From an uncultured Myxococcales bacterium (GTDB lineage Bacteria; Myxococcota_A; UBA9042): a DNA stretch of 56,040 nt. The DNA lies in assembly GCA_903955385.1 (NCBI GenBank), contig CAJBNH010000055.1, positions 1 through 56,040 on the forward strand, in the 5' to 3' direction. The position numbers and the translations under genes were made by a program. This document shows positions 27,623-37,025 of this stretch, piece after piece (position 1 is the stretch's first letter; every line of letters starts with the position of its first letter). Below the pieces are notes generated by a model. It did no database searches. It was not told the DNA's origin and saw only the letters and a program-made list of their open reading frames with translations.

Positions 27623-27685
27623 ACGCGCCCCTCGGCTCCCGCACGGGTGGTCGTTCCTCTCCGCTCTGAAGGCCCGGTTCCCCAC

Positions 27686-28726
27686 ATGCCACGGTCTCTT
27701 CGTCCGCTCCGCTCCTCCTGCCTGAGCTTGTCCCTCCTGCTCCTCCTCGTCGGAATGCTTGCCCGTCCCGCTTCGGCGGCGGCGGAGGATGCAGTTACGG
27801 CAGTGGCGGCACCAGCGGATGAGCCCGGCATCGCGGCCAACTTCCGCGGTTCCGACGTCAGCTTGCGGACCGACGTACTGGCCATCGGCTTGGACAAGGC
27901 CGCAGACCCGACCTGGAACCCGAACGTCGAGATGTCGCTGAGCGCCACCGTGCGCTACACCCTGAATCCGCGGGTGCGCTTCAACGCATCCAGCAGCCTG
28001 TCGCGCGAGCTGACGCAGAGCGACTGGACCACCTACCAGGGCGAGACCATGGTGGGCGACACGCAACTGGGCGCGCGCTATGCGATCTTGCTGCCAGACC
28101 CCGTGACCCCGACCGGACTGTCGGTGTCCTCTGACTTGGGTGTGAACCTGCCCACCAGCAAGGCGTCGGCCGCCCGCTCGCTCATCATCGCCCCTTCGCT
28201 GGGCGTCACGGCAGCGTGGAGCTCTCGCTTCGCGGGTCAGGGACTGCAGTTGTCGTTGTCCGGACGCGGCACCTACATGGCACACCAGTACACGACCGGC
28301 CAGCTCGACTCACCGTGGGTCGTGGGCTGTGCCGACCTGACCAGCGGCTGCTCGCAGTTCTCGCACACCGGCCTGCGCAACCCTGAATGGCGCTGGACCG
28401 GCCTGGCCAACGCGACGTGGACGCCTCTGTCCTCGGTCGCTGTCACCGCCACGGCGGGTGTGCACGCCGACCAACTCTACGCCCTCGGCACCGCCAAAGG
28501 CACGACCTACACCGTCGAGCCGGACCCCAACGACCCGTCGCAGCGCGTGACCATGGTCTACGTGCTCGAGGCGTCGTGGGACATCACGGATGTGGTGAAC
28601 GTGTCGCTGGGCGCCCAAACGGTGAACAGCCAGCTCGCACCCGATTCGACGTACCAGTCCGTGTTCATTAATCGTTTCACTAACCTGTACCTCAATTTGC
28701 AGATTGCCCCCGCGGAGCTCTTCTAG
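27686..28726 (+). CDS. predicted outer-membrane beta-barrel protein
   Basis: The 346-residue product has a signal peptide (about 1-32, ending ARPASA). The rest alternates hydrophobic and polar residues in strands such as VEMSLSATVRYTLNP, VRFNASSSLSREL, GLQLSLSGRGTYMAH and NLYLNLQIAPAELF. The last residue is Phe, the usual C-terminal signature for BAM-assembled barrels. No enzyme motif is visible. The ATG at 27686 begins the signal peptide, and GAAGG lies upstream. The metzincin gene starts 37 bases downstream, so the two are probably one operon and may work together at the outer membrane. A porin or secretion role is only a guess. Confidence 0.75.
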   Translation: MPRSLRPLRSSCLSLSLLLLLVGMLARPASAAAEDAVTAVAAPADEPGIAANFRGSDVSLRTDVLAIGLDKAADPTWNPNVEMSLSATVRYTLNPRVRFNASSSLSRELTQSDWTTYQGETMVGDTQLGARYAILLPDPVTPTGLSVSSDLGVNLPTSKASAARSLIIAPSLGVTAAWSSRFAGQGLQLSLSGRGTYMAHQYTTGQLDSPWVVGCADLTSGCSQFSHTGLRNPEWRWTGLANATWTPLSSVAVTATAGVHADQLYALGTAKGTTYTVEPDPNDPSQRVTMVYVLEASWDITDVVNVSLGAQTVNSQLAPDSTYQSVFINRFTNLYLNLQIAPAELF

Positions 28727-28763
28727 CCCCGCCATTTCGTCTCGCCCGTCCGGGAGGTCCTCG

Positions 28764-31700
28764 ATGTTCCGCGCCCTTCGCGCCCCCCTGTTCCTGCTGC
28801 TCGCCCTTTCGGCCTTTACCGCAAGCTGTGCCGAGGAGCGCGATCCGATCGACCGCGTCCAGCCTTGGGCGCTCGACAAGACCCTGTTCGTCGGCAAGGA
28901 CCTGGTCAGCACCGCCGACGACCCGGAGTTCTGGGCACAGGCCACCCTCGTCGACGTCGGCTACGGCGCGTCGCAGGACGGTTTGTTCACGTCGACCTAC
29001 GCGCAGCCCGTGTCGCGCATCAAGTGGCAGATCACCGAGGGACTGCTGATCGGCCGTCTCGCCTACGAGCGCATCGAGGGCTCGGACGGCAAGGGTCTGG
29101 GCAAGGCGACGCAGGATGGCGTGATCGTCTGCGCCTTCCGCATCGAGTCGCACTTCGACATCAAGCGGTCGTACAACTCCACCACGGGCGAGGAGATGAA
29201 CATCCTCGAGGAGAACAACTACGACCGCCCCTGGTACCAGCGCACCCACATGCGGATCGACTGGTCCAAGAACCAGAACGTGGACAGCTATGACTTCGAC
29301 ACGCTGTCGATGGTCGGCATCTACGGCGGCGTGCAGTACGAGCCCCTGGCGTACAACGTCCAGGACCCGAACGACCCGAACGCCCCGTATTTCGCCAAAG
29401 ACAACAGCTACTTCGACATCACCAGCAAGGCCTTCGCCAAGCCCGGCGTGGTCGATCTCAGCCACCTGGGCTGGGGCATCGACACCTTCCCCGCCTGCTT
29501 CCTCGAGGCCGACTTCGCCGGCGGCACTGCGCCCGCCGGCTCGTGCAACCCCATCGAACTCACCGTCCGTCACGCCTTTCGACGCGTCGTGGTCAGCGAC
29601 TTCGAGCCCCGCGACTGGGACGGCTATCGCTTCCAGGCCTTTGGCGGCTTCACGACCGAGCGCTCGGGCTATACCCGCAACTACGGCATGACCGACGCCA
29701 AGTGGTACCGCTTCCTCAACTACTACAACATCTGGAAGCAGAGCCACGCGTACTACAAGTTGGATGCCGCGGGCGGTCTGACCTCGACACCCACGACCTT
29801 CCAGGACCCCAAGGGCGGTCCGGTGGCCTGCTACACGCCCGAGACCACCAAGTTCGGCCAGGACCCGCACCGCGACCTGAACCAGGACGGCACCGAAGAC
29901 GAGTGCGCTTCCGTCGGCAACGGATCGCGTTGCGACACGTTCAAGCAGCGCTGCACCCTGCCGCTGACACAGCGCGAGGCCAAGCCGGTCGCGTGGTACT
30001 ACACCGGCGGCAGCAACCTGAAGTACTTCGAGGCCACGGAACAGGCCACCCACGAGTGGGACGTGGCGCTGCGCGCCGCCATCCGGTCCTCGCAGCTCGG
30101 TGAGTGCAAGCGCGTTGCCCAGGCCCGCGCCAGCGCGACCGTTCCCGATGGGGGCGCCGCCGTCGATCTGGTGGCCGAGTACGCCAAGTGCGAAACCCAG
30201 TTCCCTGTCTACGACGGCCAGCAAGACGACAACGTCGATGCTATGGCCCTGGCCATGGAAGTCGACGACTGCCGCAACGGCCGTGCGTACGCGCAGTTGG
30301 GTCGCAACGACCTGCTGTGCCAGAACCTGGCCGATACCGTGGGAACCGAGCGCGGCTATACCGACGGCGTCAAGGCGATCGCCAAGATGCCCGAGATGAT
30401 CGTCCTGTGCCACAGCCCGGTCGAAGACGGGGACCCCATCGGTTGCGCCAAGTCGACCGAGCGCCTGCCGATCGGCTGGACCGCAGACAAGTGCGAGACG
30501 GCCCGCGTCGACGGCGACACCGACACGCTGGCGGTATGCAGCAAGGCGCTGAACGTCCGCCGCGGCGACCTGCGCTACCACCAGGTCAATGGCCTTCCCG
30601 AGCCGCAGACGCCGTCGCCCTGGGGCATCATGGTCGACTCGAACGACCCGCTGACCGGCGAGACCATCGCCGCCAGCATCAACGCGTGGACGTACGTCAA
30701 CGACCTCTGGAGCCAGGGCGTCGTGGACCAGGCACGCTATATCGCCGGCGAGTTGAAGGCCGAGAACATCACCGAGGGCAAGTACATCAAGGACTGGTCC
30801 GAGGCCGCCCGGGCCGCGTCTGCCAACGGCCTGCTTCCCCGCATGACGGCTGAGGAATTCAACGCGCGCACCGCCCAGTCCGAGGGCATCGATATGAACG
30901 AAGAGCGCGCGGCCGCCTTCGAACACCAGCACCCCGAAGCGGTTCAGGCCGCTGCCGACCTGAAGAATCAGTTGAAGGAAGTCACCGCCTCCGCGAAGGT
31001 CGCCTCGGCCATGGCACCGACCTATGCGGCCCGCCGCCAGATGGCGATGGGAACGCTGTTCGAGGCCTCGCTGATCACGCCCGCCGTCCAGGTTCTCGCC
31101 GGGATGGTGGGGATGCCCCTGGGTCAGACCGTGCTCGACATGGCGTCGCCGCTGCGTGGCGGCAACCCGACCGTTCAGCGCGAGTTGCGCCGCATGAAGG
31201 AGACCGCCCTTGCCGAGCGGGGCATGTGCATCATGCAGATGGCTGAGGCCCCGCTGAGCATCGCCGGCCTGTCCGACGTACTTCAGGAGAAGTTTGGCAA
31301 GTTCGACGCGACCCAATCGCCCGAGGTTCAGCAGGCGCGCGCTGAGAAGATGCGCGACTACGTCGCTCGCCGCGCCCACTATGCGGTCATCGCGCACGAA
31401 ATGGGGCACAGCATCGGTCTGCGCCACAACTTCATCAGTTCGTCCGATGCGACCGGCTTCCGCCCGCAGTACTGGCAGCTCCGCACCAAGAACGGCAAGG
31501 TCAAGACGGATTGCAAGGCGCTGGCACCCGACGGCTCGACCTGCGTAGGCCCGCGCTACTTCGACCCCGTCACCAAGGAAGAGCGCGACAACCTGATCTG
31601 GATGTGGCAGCAGTCGTCGATCATGGATTATGCCGGCGAAACCACTCAGGACTTCTTGGGCTTGGGCGTGTACGACTTTGCCGCGACGCGCATGCTTTAC

Positions 31701-33659
31701 GGCGACTCCGTGGCCGTCTACGCCGACGACACCTACAAGGCCGGAACGCCGCGCGGCAAGAGCATGCTCGGCAAGACCGACGACTTCGGCGGCATCCTGG
31801 GCCTGACGTTCAGCATGGGCACCAAGGACATCCACTACTCGGCGCTGAACACGAACTTCGAGCTGATCAAGGACTGCCAAGAGGTGGACCCGCTGAAGTT
31901 CAAGCCCGCGCGCTGGAACGAGGCCACCGACGGTTCGTTCTCGCCCCTGCTCGATGGTCTGATCGTCAAGGTCGACGAGAGGTACACGCGCTGCCGCCAG
32001 CAGAAGGTTGATTACGTGCCGTGGACCAGCCTGCGTGCGCCGGCCTCGAACGAATTGCCGAGTGGCGGTTACCGCGGTGGCGTCGCCGTCGACACCCAGA
32101 AGCGACAGCGGGTGCCCTATGGCTTCGCGACGGACAACTGGGCCGATCTGGGCAACCTGAGCGTGTATCGCCACGACAACGGTGCGGATCCCTACGAGAT
32201 CTTCGGGTTCATGATCACCCAGCAGGAAGTGGGCCACATCTTCGACAACTACCGTCGCGGTCGCAAGAGCTTCTCGGTCCGTGGCGCGGCCAACCGCACG
32301 CTGTCCCGTTTCAACGAGAAGCTGCGCGACGGCGCCAAGGGCCTCGCCCTGTACCGCAACATCTACCGCGACGTCGCGTTGGAAGTGGGTGCGGACCCCG
32401 ACGAGCTGTGGGCCTATGCCGCCAAGTCGTTCTTCCCCGAGAACGTGCTCGCCTCGGGCATCGTGTTCGACCACTTCGCCAAGCAGTTGGCGCGCCCAGA
32501 GGCAGGCGAGCATTACGCTGACACCGTCAACGGCGTGCTGCGGTCGATGGAATCGAAGATGAGCAGCTCGCCGGCAACCGTATCGGTGGTCGTGCCGAAT
32601 GGCGCGACGGGCTACTACGGTCAGGTCACCTACGGTGGCCGCCCGGTCGAGAACCAACTGGCCAGCGACAAGGGCGAGTACGACTCGCAGTACACGCTGA
32701 ATGCGGGTTCGTACTACGACAAGATGTACATCTCGATGTTGATGACCGAATCGGTCGACAACTTCATCAGCTCGACCCTTGGCGATTTCGTCGATGCCCG
32801 CTACCGCTCGGCCTCGCTCGCCGACCTGTTCCCCGAGGGCTTCCGCCGCCTGCTGGCCAACCAACTGACCGGCGACGACTTCCTGAAGGGCCCACGCCTG
32901 GCCGCCGGCAACAACGGCAAGCCGCTGATCGACACCCAGAAGTTCCCGACCATGGGCTTCGGCTGGACCACATGGTTCGGTGCCCAACCGACCAGTTGCT
33001 TCCCGGCGCAGAACAGCACGGTCTGCACAACTTATGGCTCGACCGACGACAAGCCCTTCGGCGCCGTCGCTCCCGCCAAGACCGTGGTTGTCGACCCGCA
33101 AGTGGGTTGGGAGCAGCAGAAGTTCCTGATCGCGTGGACGATGCTGTACCTGCCCGAGAACGCGCAGCAGGGCTGGATGGACATGATGCGCATCTGGGAG
33201 CTCGGCAAGGACGCCGACCCGGGCATCAAGGCGCGCATCGAGTTTCACAATCCGATTGGCAAGGTCTACGTCGCCCGGCGTATCGGCCGCGAGACGATCT
33301 TCGGCAAGACGGTCGAGAAGGGTATTGCCGCTCGCGTGCTCGAGTACGCCAACTCGCTGCTGAAGGACGCCTACCAGACCACGCCCGGTCCGGATCAGGA
33401 CGGCGATGGCCAGCCCGACTGGTACGAGCCCGTCTACAGCGACAAGACCGGCGAGGCCCTGGTGAAGTACGACCCCGCGATGGAGAACGTGAACGGTGGC
33501 CCGATCGCGGGTTGCTCGGCCACGGACAACGCCGGCTGCAAGTGCGTGCACAACAAGGCCTGCATGAAGCTGGCGCAGTACACCGAAGTGCCGTTCTACC
33601 TGCGCGAGGCAGTGGACGCGTACGGCTTCGGCGGCGCGCACCCCAAGGGCATCTACTGA
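28764..33659 (+). CDS. giant zinc-dependent metalloprotease (metzincin), probable lipoprotein
   Basis: The 1631-residue product has a signal sequence ending near Cys22 (TASC, a weak lipobox). The zinc site is HEMGHSIGLRH: His878, Glu879, His882 and His888, the extended HExxHxxGxxH motif. A Met-turn follows at SIMDYAG (Met954), the defining mark of metzincins. Flanking sequence (VIAHEMGHSIGLRHNF, a long gap, then SSIMDYAGE) resembles the bacterial DUF5117/DUF4953 zinc-metalloprotease group. The roughly 850 residues before and 670 after have no family I can name. Cys pairs in the N-terminal part suggest disulfides. GGGAGG upstream supports the ATG at 28764. It is last in the operon, before a strong terminator. 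Confidence 0.87.
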   Translation: MFRALRAPLFLLLALSAFTASCAEERDPIDRVQPWALDKTLFVGKDLVSTADDPEFWAQATLVDVGYGASQDGLFTSTYAQPVSRIKWQITEGLLIGRLAYERIEGSDGKGLGKATQDGVIVCAFRIESHFDIKRSYNSTTGEEMNILEENNYDRPWYQRTHMRIDWSKNQNVDSYDFDTLSMVGIYGGVQYEPLAYNVQDPNDPNAPYFAKDNSYFDITSKAFAKPGVVDLSHLGWGIDTFPACFLEADFAGGTAPAGSCNPIELTVRHAFRRVVVSDFEPRDWDGYRFQAFGGFTTERSGYTRNYGMTDAKWYRFLNYYNIWKQSHAYYKLDAAGGLTSTPTTFQDPKGGPVACYTPETTKFGQDPHRDLNQDGTEDECASVGNGSRCDTFKQRCTLPLTQREAKPVAWYYTGGSNLKYFEATEQATHEWDVALRAAIRSSQLGECKRVAQARASATVPDGGAAVDLVAEYAKCETQFPVYDGQQDDNVDAMALAMEVDDCRNGRAYAQLGRNDLLCQNLADTVGTERGYTDGVKAIAKMPEMIVLCHSPVEDGDPIGCAKSTERLPIGWTADKCETARVDGDTDTLAVCSKALNVRRGDLRYHQVNGLPEPQTPSPWGIMVDSNDPLTGETIAASINAWTYVNDLWSQGVVDQARYIAGELKAENITEGKYIKDWSEAARAASANGLLPRMTAEEFNARTAQSEGIDMNEERAAAFEHQHPEAVQAAADLKNQLKEVTASAKVASAMAPTYAARRQMAMGTLFEASLITPAVQVLAGMVGMPLGQTVLDMASPLRGGNPTVQRELRRMKETALAERGMCIMQMAEAPLSIAGLSDVLQEKFGKFDATQSPEVQQARAEKMRDYVARRAHYAVIAHEMGHSIGLRHNFISSSDATGFRPQYWQLRTKNGKVKTDCKALAPDGSTCVGPRYFDPVTKEERDNLIWMWQQSSIMDYAGETTQDFLGLGVYDFAATRMLYGDSVAVYADDTYKAGTPRGKSMLGKTDDFGGILGLTFSMGTKDIHYSALNTNFELIKDCQEVDPLKFKPARWNEATDGSFSPLLDGLIVKVDERYTRCRQQKVDYVPWTSLRAPASNELPSGGYRGGVAVDTQKRQRVPYGFATDNWADLGNLSVYRHDNGADPYEIFGFMITQQEVGHIFDNYRRGRKSFSVRGAANRTLSRFNEKLRDGAKGLALYRNIYRDVALEVGADPDELWAYAAKSFFPENVLASGIVFDHFAKQLARPEAGEHYADTVNGVLRSMESKMSSSPATVSVVVPNGATGYYGQVTYGGRPVENQLASDKGEYDSQYTLNAGSYYDKMYISMLMTESVDNFISSTLGDFVDARYRSASLADLFPEGFRRLLANQLTGDDFLKGPRLAAGNNGKPLIDTQKFPTMGFGWTTWFGAQPTSCFPAQNSTVCTTYGSTDDKPFGAVAPAKTVVVDPQVGWEQQKFLIAWTMLYLPENAQQGWMDMMRIWELGKDADPGIKARIEFHNPIGKVYVARRIGRETIFGKTVEKGIAARVLEYANSLLKDAYQTTPGPDQDGDGQPDWYEPVYSDKTGEALVKYDPAMENVNGGPIAGCSATDNAGCKCVHNKACMKLAQYTEVPFYLREAVDAYGFGGAHPKGIY

Positions 33660-33682
33660 GATCCTGACCGTCGATAGACGCA

Positions 33683-33729
33683 CGAAGGGGACCCCTGCCG
33701 AACGCGGTGGGGGTCCCCTTCGGCGTTTT
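33683..33729 (+). terminator. strong rho-independent terminator
   Basis: A perfect 13-base stem (CGAAGGGGACCCC at 33683-33695 with its complement at 33710-33722), a 14-base loop, and GCGTTTTG after it with the T-run at 33726-33729. It lies 24 bases past the metzincin stop. Confidence 0.88.
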
Positions 33730-33817
33730 GGCTGCCCTGCCCTGCGGCGTCGGGTCGAGGTCAGGCCAGCCTGCGGTCTGTGGTTTCGATGTGAGCTTGT
33801 GAAGCCTGCTGGAATCG

Positions 33818-34726
33818 TCAGGCGGGGCGAACCAACGCCTGCTGCATCGCCGCCTCGGGCGAACCGGGCTCAGGGTGCAGGTCGTAGCCCCACGCGGCCA
33901 ACGGCGGCATCGACATCAGGATCGACTCGATGCGGCCGCCCGTGCGCAGCCCGAACACGGTGCCGCGGTCGTGAACCAGGTTGAACTCGACGTAGCGCCC
34001 TCGACGGACCAGCTGCCATTGCCGCTCGCGGTCGCCGTACAGGTCGTCGCGGTGGCGTTGGGCGATGGGCAACCAGGCGGGCAGAAACGCATCGCCCACG
34101 GCCTTGACGAAGGCAAACATCTCTTGCGGGTTCGCGGACATGTGATCGAAGAACAGGCCACCGACGCCGCGACGCTCGCCCCGGTGCGGCAGGTAGAAGT
34201 ACTCGTCGCACTGGCGATGCAGGGTCGGCCAGTCGGCCACGCGGGGGTGCTGCTCGCACACTTGCCGGTGGGTGTCGTGAAAGTGCCGCACATCCTCGGG
34301 ATTCAGGTAGCAGGGCGTCAGGTCCGCGCCTCCGCCGAACCAAGCCGTCTCGCCGCGCCCCAAGCGCCGGTAGTTCAGGTGCACGATGGGCACATGGGGA
34401 TTGCGGGGGTGCAGGACCAGTGACACGCCAGTGGCCTGGAAGTCCAGACCGTCGCCGGGCATCGAGGCGGCGTGGCCCTCTGCGAACCGGCCGTGAACCT
34501 TGGAGAATGCGACGCCTGCCTTCTCCAGCACCGCGCCGCCTTCCAGAACGCAGGTCCGCCCCCAACCGTGAAGAGCGGGACCACCGTCGGCTTCGGACTC
34601 GTCCCGGGTCCACTCGTCCCTGCGGAAAGTCGCCTGACCGTCCAGAGACTCCAGCGCCGCGACGATGCGGTCCTGCAGGCCCAAGAAGTGTTCGGCGGCG
34701 GGCTCGAAGAGCGGGTCCGTCAGCAT
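33818..34726 (-). CDS. hemF: oxygen-dependent coproporphyrinogen III oxidase
   Basis: The 302-residue product converts coproporphyrinogen III to protoporphyrinogen IX with O2, in heme synthesis. It matches E. coli HemF in length (299). Conserved blocks are visible: HVPIVHLNYR at 111-120, WFGGGADLTPCY at 129-140, and the C-terminal RGRYVEFNLVHDRGT and ESILMSMPP. The ATG at 34726 is preferred because AAAGGA lies upstream and the N-terminus matches the family. The gene sits 31 bases downstream of a secreted-protein gene, an unusual neighbour, and no other heme gene is nearby. It implies at least microaerobic growth. Confidence 0.96.
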   Translation of the reverse strand: MLTDPLFEPAAEHFLGLQDRIVAALESLDGQATFRRDEWTRDESEADGGPALHGWGRTCVLEGGAVLEKAGVAFSKVHGRFAEGHAASMPGDGLDFQATGVSLVLHPRNPHVPIVHLNYRRLGRGETAWFGGGADLTPCYLNPEDVRHFHDTHRQVCEQHPRVADWPTLHRQCDEYFYLPHRGERRGVGGLFFDHMSANPQEMFAFVKAVGDAFLPAWLPIAQRHRDDLYGDRERQWQLVRRGRYVEFNLVHDRGTVFGLRTGGRIESILMSMPPLAAWGYDLHPEPGSPEAAMQQALVRPA

Positions 34727-34757
34727 GCGGATTCCTTTGAAGTGTCGTAACAGCGCC

Positions 34758-36917
34758 TTAGCGCACATAGGTCCAGAAGCGCTTGTTGCCCCACGCGGCG
34801 CCGTTGCCACAGCCCTCGATGGTCGTGTACGGGGCGTTGCGGCAGCGACACGAGTTGCAGGCATAGCCCTTGCCCCAGATCTTCACGGCGCCTGCGCTGC
34901 AGTTCCAGTTGCACCCGCCCCCGACGGCCAGGTCGCCGTAGTACAAGCCAAAGCAGCCGTCTTCGGCGTCGCCGCAAGACCCCCCGGTACCGCCGACGCG
35001 CACCTGATAGCCCGAGTCGCAGTTGGCCGAAGTGTTGGCGACCTGGAAGCCGGTCTTGGCTGAGTTGTAGCAGGTGTGCTGGACCACGAAGTTCGAGTAG
35101 ACGGGGGTTGCGGCGGTGTGGTCCCACTCGAGGATCAGCACTTCCTTGTACGGGATCTTGCTGCGCTCGCTTAGGTTGTCGTAGTACGTCTCGGCGAACT
35201 CGCTGACCTTGGTCCAACCGCCGCCCTTCTGCGTCATGTCGCAGGTCGCCTGGAACGCGTCGGCCGGGTCGCCCAGATTCGGGTCGAGCCAGTACTTGCC
35301 GTCCTTGGCCGTCCAGCCCGCGCTGGTCCACGCGGCCAGGATCGCGGCGCAAGAGGTCCCCGGCTTGGCCTTGAGGAGGCCGACCGACGCGATGCACGCC
35401 GCACTGCAGCCGTCGCCATCCTTGGTGTTGCCGTCGTCGCACTCTTCCTTGCCCAGCAACTTGCCGTCGCCACACACGGTCTGGCAGGTGGCCGAGCAGC
35501 CGTCGCCATCGGTGTTGTTGCCGTCGTCACACTGCTCGGTGGCGTCGAGGATGCCGTTGCCGCACGTGTCGGCCAAGTTGCGCCAGGCCGCTCCGTCGCA
35601 ATAGCGCACGGCCTTGGCCACTGTATCGAAGTACAGCGAACCGGCCAGTGTCGGACCGCACGGAAGCGGGGCCTCGGCGGCGTTCTGCAGCTTCAGCAGA
35701 CCGGCCAACCCGACCTTGGCGGACGACATGACGCCGATGTTCAGGCTCCACCCCTTGAGGGCGCCGTCGAAACCGTTGTTGAGGAAGGCGACGTCGACCA
35801 CTTCCAAGTACCATTTTCCCTTGGGATTTTTGCCGATCCAAGTGGTCAGGTCGCCGGACACGGTCTTGGTGGGGTTGGGCCAGCTCGTCTTGACCTGAGT
35901 GCCCTTGGCCGTCTTGTCCCACAACACAAACTTGGTGCCGGCGGGGTCGATGAGCGTGACGCGCAGGTTGCCCGTGTCGCTGTTGGCAATCTCGGCCGCT
36001 ACGGTGAACGTCTGAGCGATGCCGAAGTCGGGCACATCGATCACGTCGCTGATGCCAACCGGGCTGTTGTCGGGGATGGGGACCAGCTTGGTGCTTGCGG
36101 CGACCTCGTTGAACTGGTTGGTCAAGAGACCATTGGAGACCTCGTCCAGTGCATCCTTGGGCAACGCCGTGGGGTCCATCGCCTGCACGCAGTCGTAGCT
36201 GCCGTCTGCCTTCAGGCCGCGCACCACCAGACCGGTGCCGCAGGCGATGCCAAGCTTGGCAAGGGTCGGCAATCCCTCCAGATCTGCATAGGTGCCCGAC
36301 GTTGCCACGGTCGCCAGCGATGCTGTCTGGGCATAGCCGCTCAGGTCCGGGCCACCCGACAGGTCGGCAAAGGCTCCCGACGTCGCGACCTTGGCCAATG
36401 TGGCGGTCTTGGCGTAGGCAGCCAGGTCGGCCGACTTGGCGTACGGGGCGAACACCTGCGGATCCAGATGCGCCGTCTGGACGCAACCGGAACAGTCGAT
36501 GCCCGTCGCCACACCGGCGCGCAAGGCGTACAGCACGGTGTGCACGGGCACCCGCGGCAGCTCAGGGTCCGGCTGCACGGCGATGCCCAGGTAGGCTTTG
36601 GCAAGCGTGGCAAGCAGCTCGGGCTTCAGCGGGACCTTGGCGCCCATGGCGAGACTGAACAGGCCACCCTGGACCGACGCTTCGGCGCCCTGCTCGCTCC
36701 AGGCGGCCTGACCACCTTGCGCGTCCGGATAGATCGCCAAGTTCAGCAGGTACTTGCCGTCGGCCGCCGGACCACCGCCGGTCGCCTGCAGCGTCCCCTC
36801 CAACAGCACCGTGGTCGGCACAGCGGCCGACGCAAGGGCAGGCAGCAGCAGCGACGCGAGAGCGCCCCAAGTAATCCGTCGAAGTGTGCGAGACAGGGTC
36901 GTGCGGTTAGGCGTCAT
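34758..36917 (-). CDS. secreted modular protein: repeats, P domain, two DUF4215 units, fibrinogen-like C-terminus
   Basis: The 719-residue product is a paralog of the product at 14441-16501 through residue about 400: signal peptide (1-31), GGGPAADGKY, DCSGC at 141-145, VATSG-x-Y/F-ADL repeats at about 170-220, CGTGLVVRG, and a P domain at about 280-395. Past this the proteins differ. Here two DUF4215 units follow (CGNGILDATEQCDDGN and CGDGKLLGKEECDDGN, 452-510), then a fibrinogen-like domain (519-719) with TSCAAIL, ATCDMTQKGGGWT and several Cys. The shared front with exchanged ends points to domain shuffling. It is probably secreted. Function unknown; carbohydrate or surface binding is possible for fibrinogen-like domains. 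Confidence 0.85.
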   Translation of the reverse strand: MTPNRTTLSRTLRRITWGALASLLLPALASAAVPTTVLLEGTLQATGGGPAADGKYLLNLAIYPDAQGGQAAWSEQGAEASVQGGLFSLAMGAKVPLKPELLATLAKAYLGIAVQPDPELPRVPVHTVLYALRAGVATGIDCSGCVQTAHLDPQVFAPYAKSADLAAYAKTATLAKVATSGAFADLSGGPDLSGYAQTASLATVATSGTYADLEGLPTLAKLGIACGTGLVVRGLKADGSYDCVQAMDPTALPKDALDEVSNGLLTNQFNEVAASTKLVPIPDNSPVGISDVIDVPDFGIAQTFTVAAEIANSDTGNLRVTLIDPAGTKFVLWDKTAKGTQVKTSWPNPTKTVSGDLTTWIGKNPKGKWYLEVVDVAFLNNGFDGALKGWSLNIGVMSSAKVGLAGLLKLQNAAEAPLPCGPTLAGSLYFDTVAKAVRYCDGAAWRNLADTCGNGILDATEQCDDGNNTDGDGCSATCQTVCGDGKLLGKEECDDGNTKDGDGCSAACIASVGLLKAKPGTSCAAILAAWTSAGWTAKDGKYWLDPNLGDPADAFQATCDMTQKGGGWTKVSEFAETYYDNLSERSKIPYKEVLILEWDHTAATPVYSNFVVQHTCYNSAKTGFQVANTSANCDSGYQVRVGGTGGSCGDAEDGCFGLYYGDLAVGGGCNWNCSAGAVKIWGKGYACNSCRCRNAPYTTIEGCGNGAAWGNKRFWTYVR

Positions 36918-36989
36918 GACGTCCCCCGAAAGGTGGGCGGCCGAACGGTCGCAGTGGAATGCCGCAGCTTAGACCCAAACAGCCTGTGG

Positions 36990-37018
36990 TGGGTAGGCGT
37001 ACGGTGGCGTGTCGCCAG
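36990..37018 (-). promoter_or_regulatory. candidate promoter of the DUF4215/fibrinogen-like gene
   Basis: On the minus strand, CTGGCG (plus 37013-37018), a 17-base spacer, and TACCCA (plus 36990-36995). Confidence 0.35.
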
Positions 37019-37025
37019 ATGCAGG

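Noticed and set aside
28692-33683. A 1663-codon open frame on the minus strand across the whole metzincin gene
   Set aside because: It mirrors the codon pattern of the real plus-strand gene in GC-rich DNA, has no recognisable domain, and reads as low-complexity Val/Ala/Arg/Leu sequence. The plus-strand product has a signal sequence, a metzincin motif and a ribosome site.
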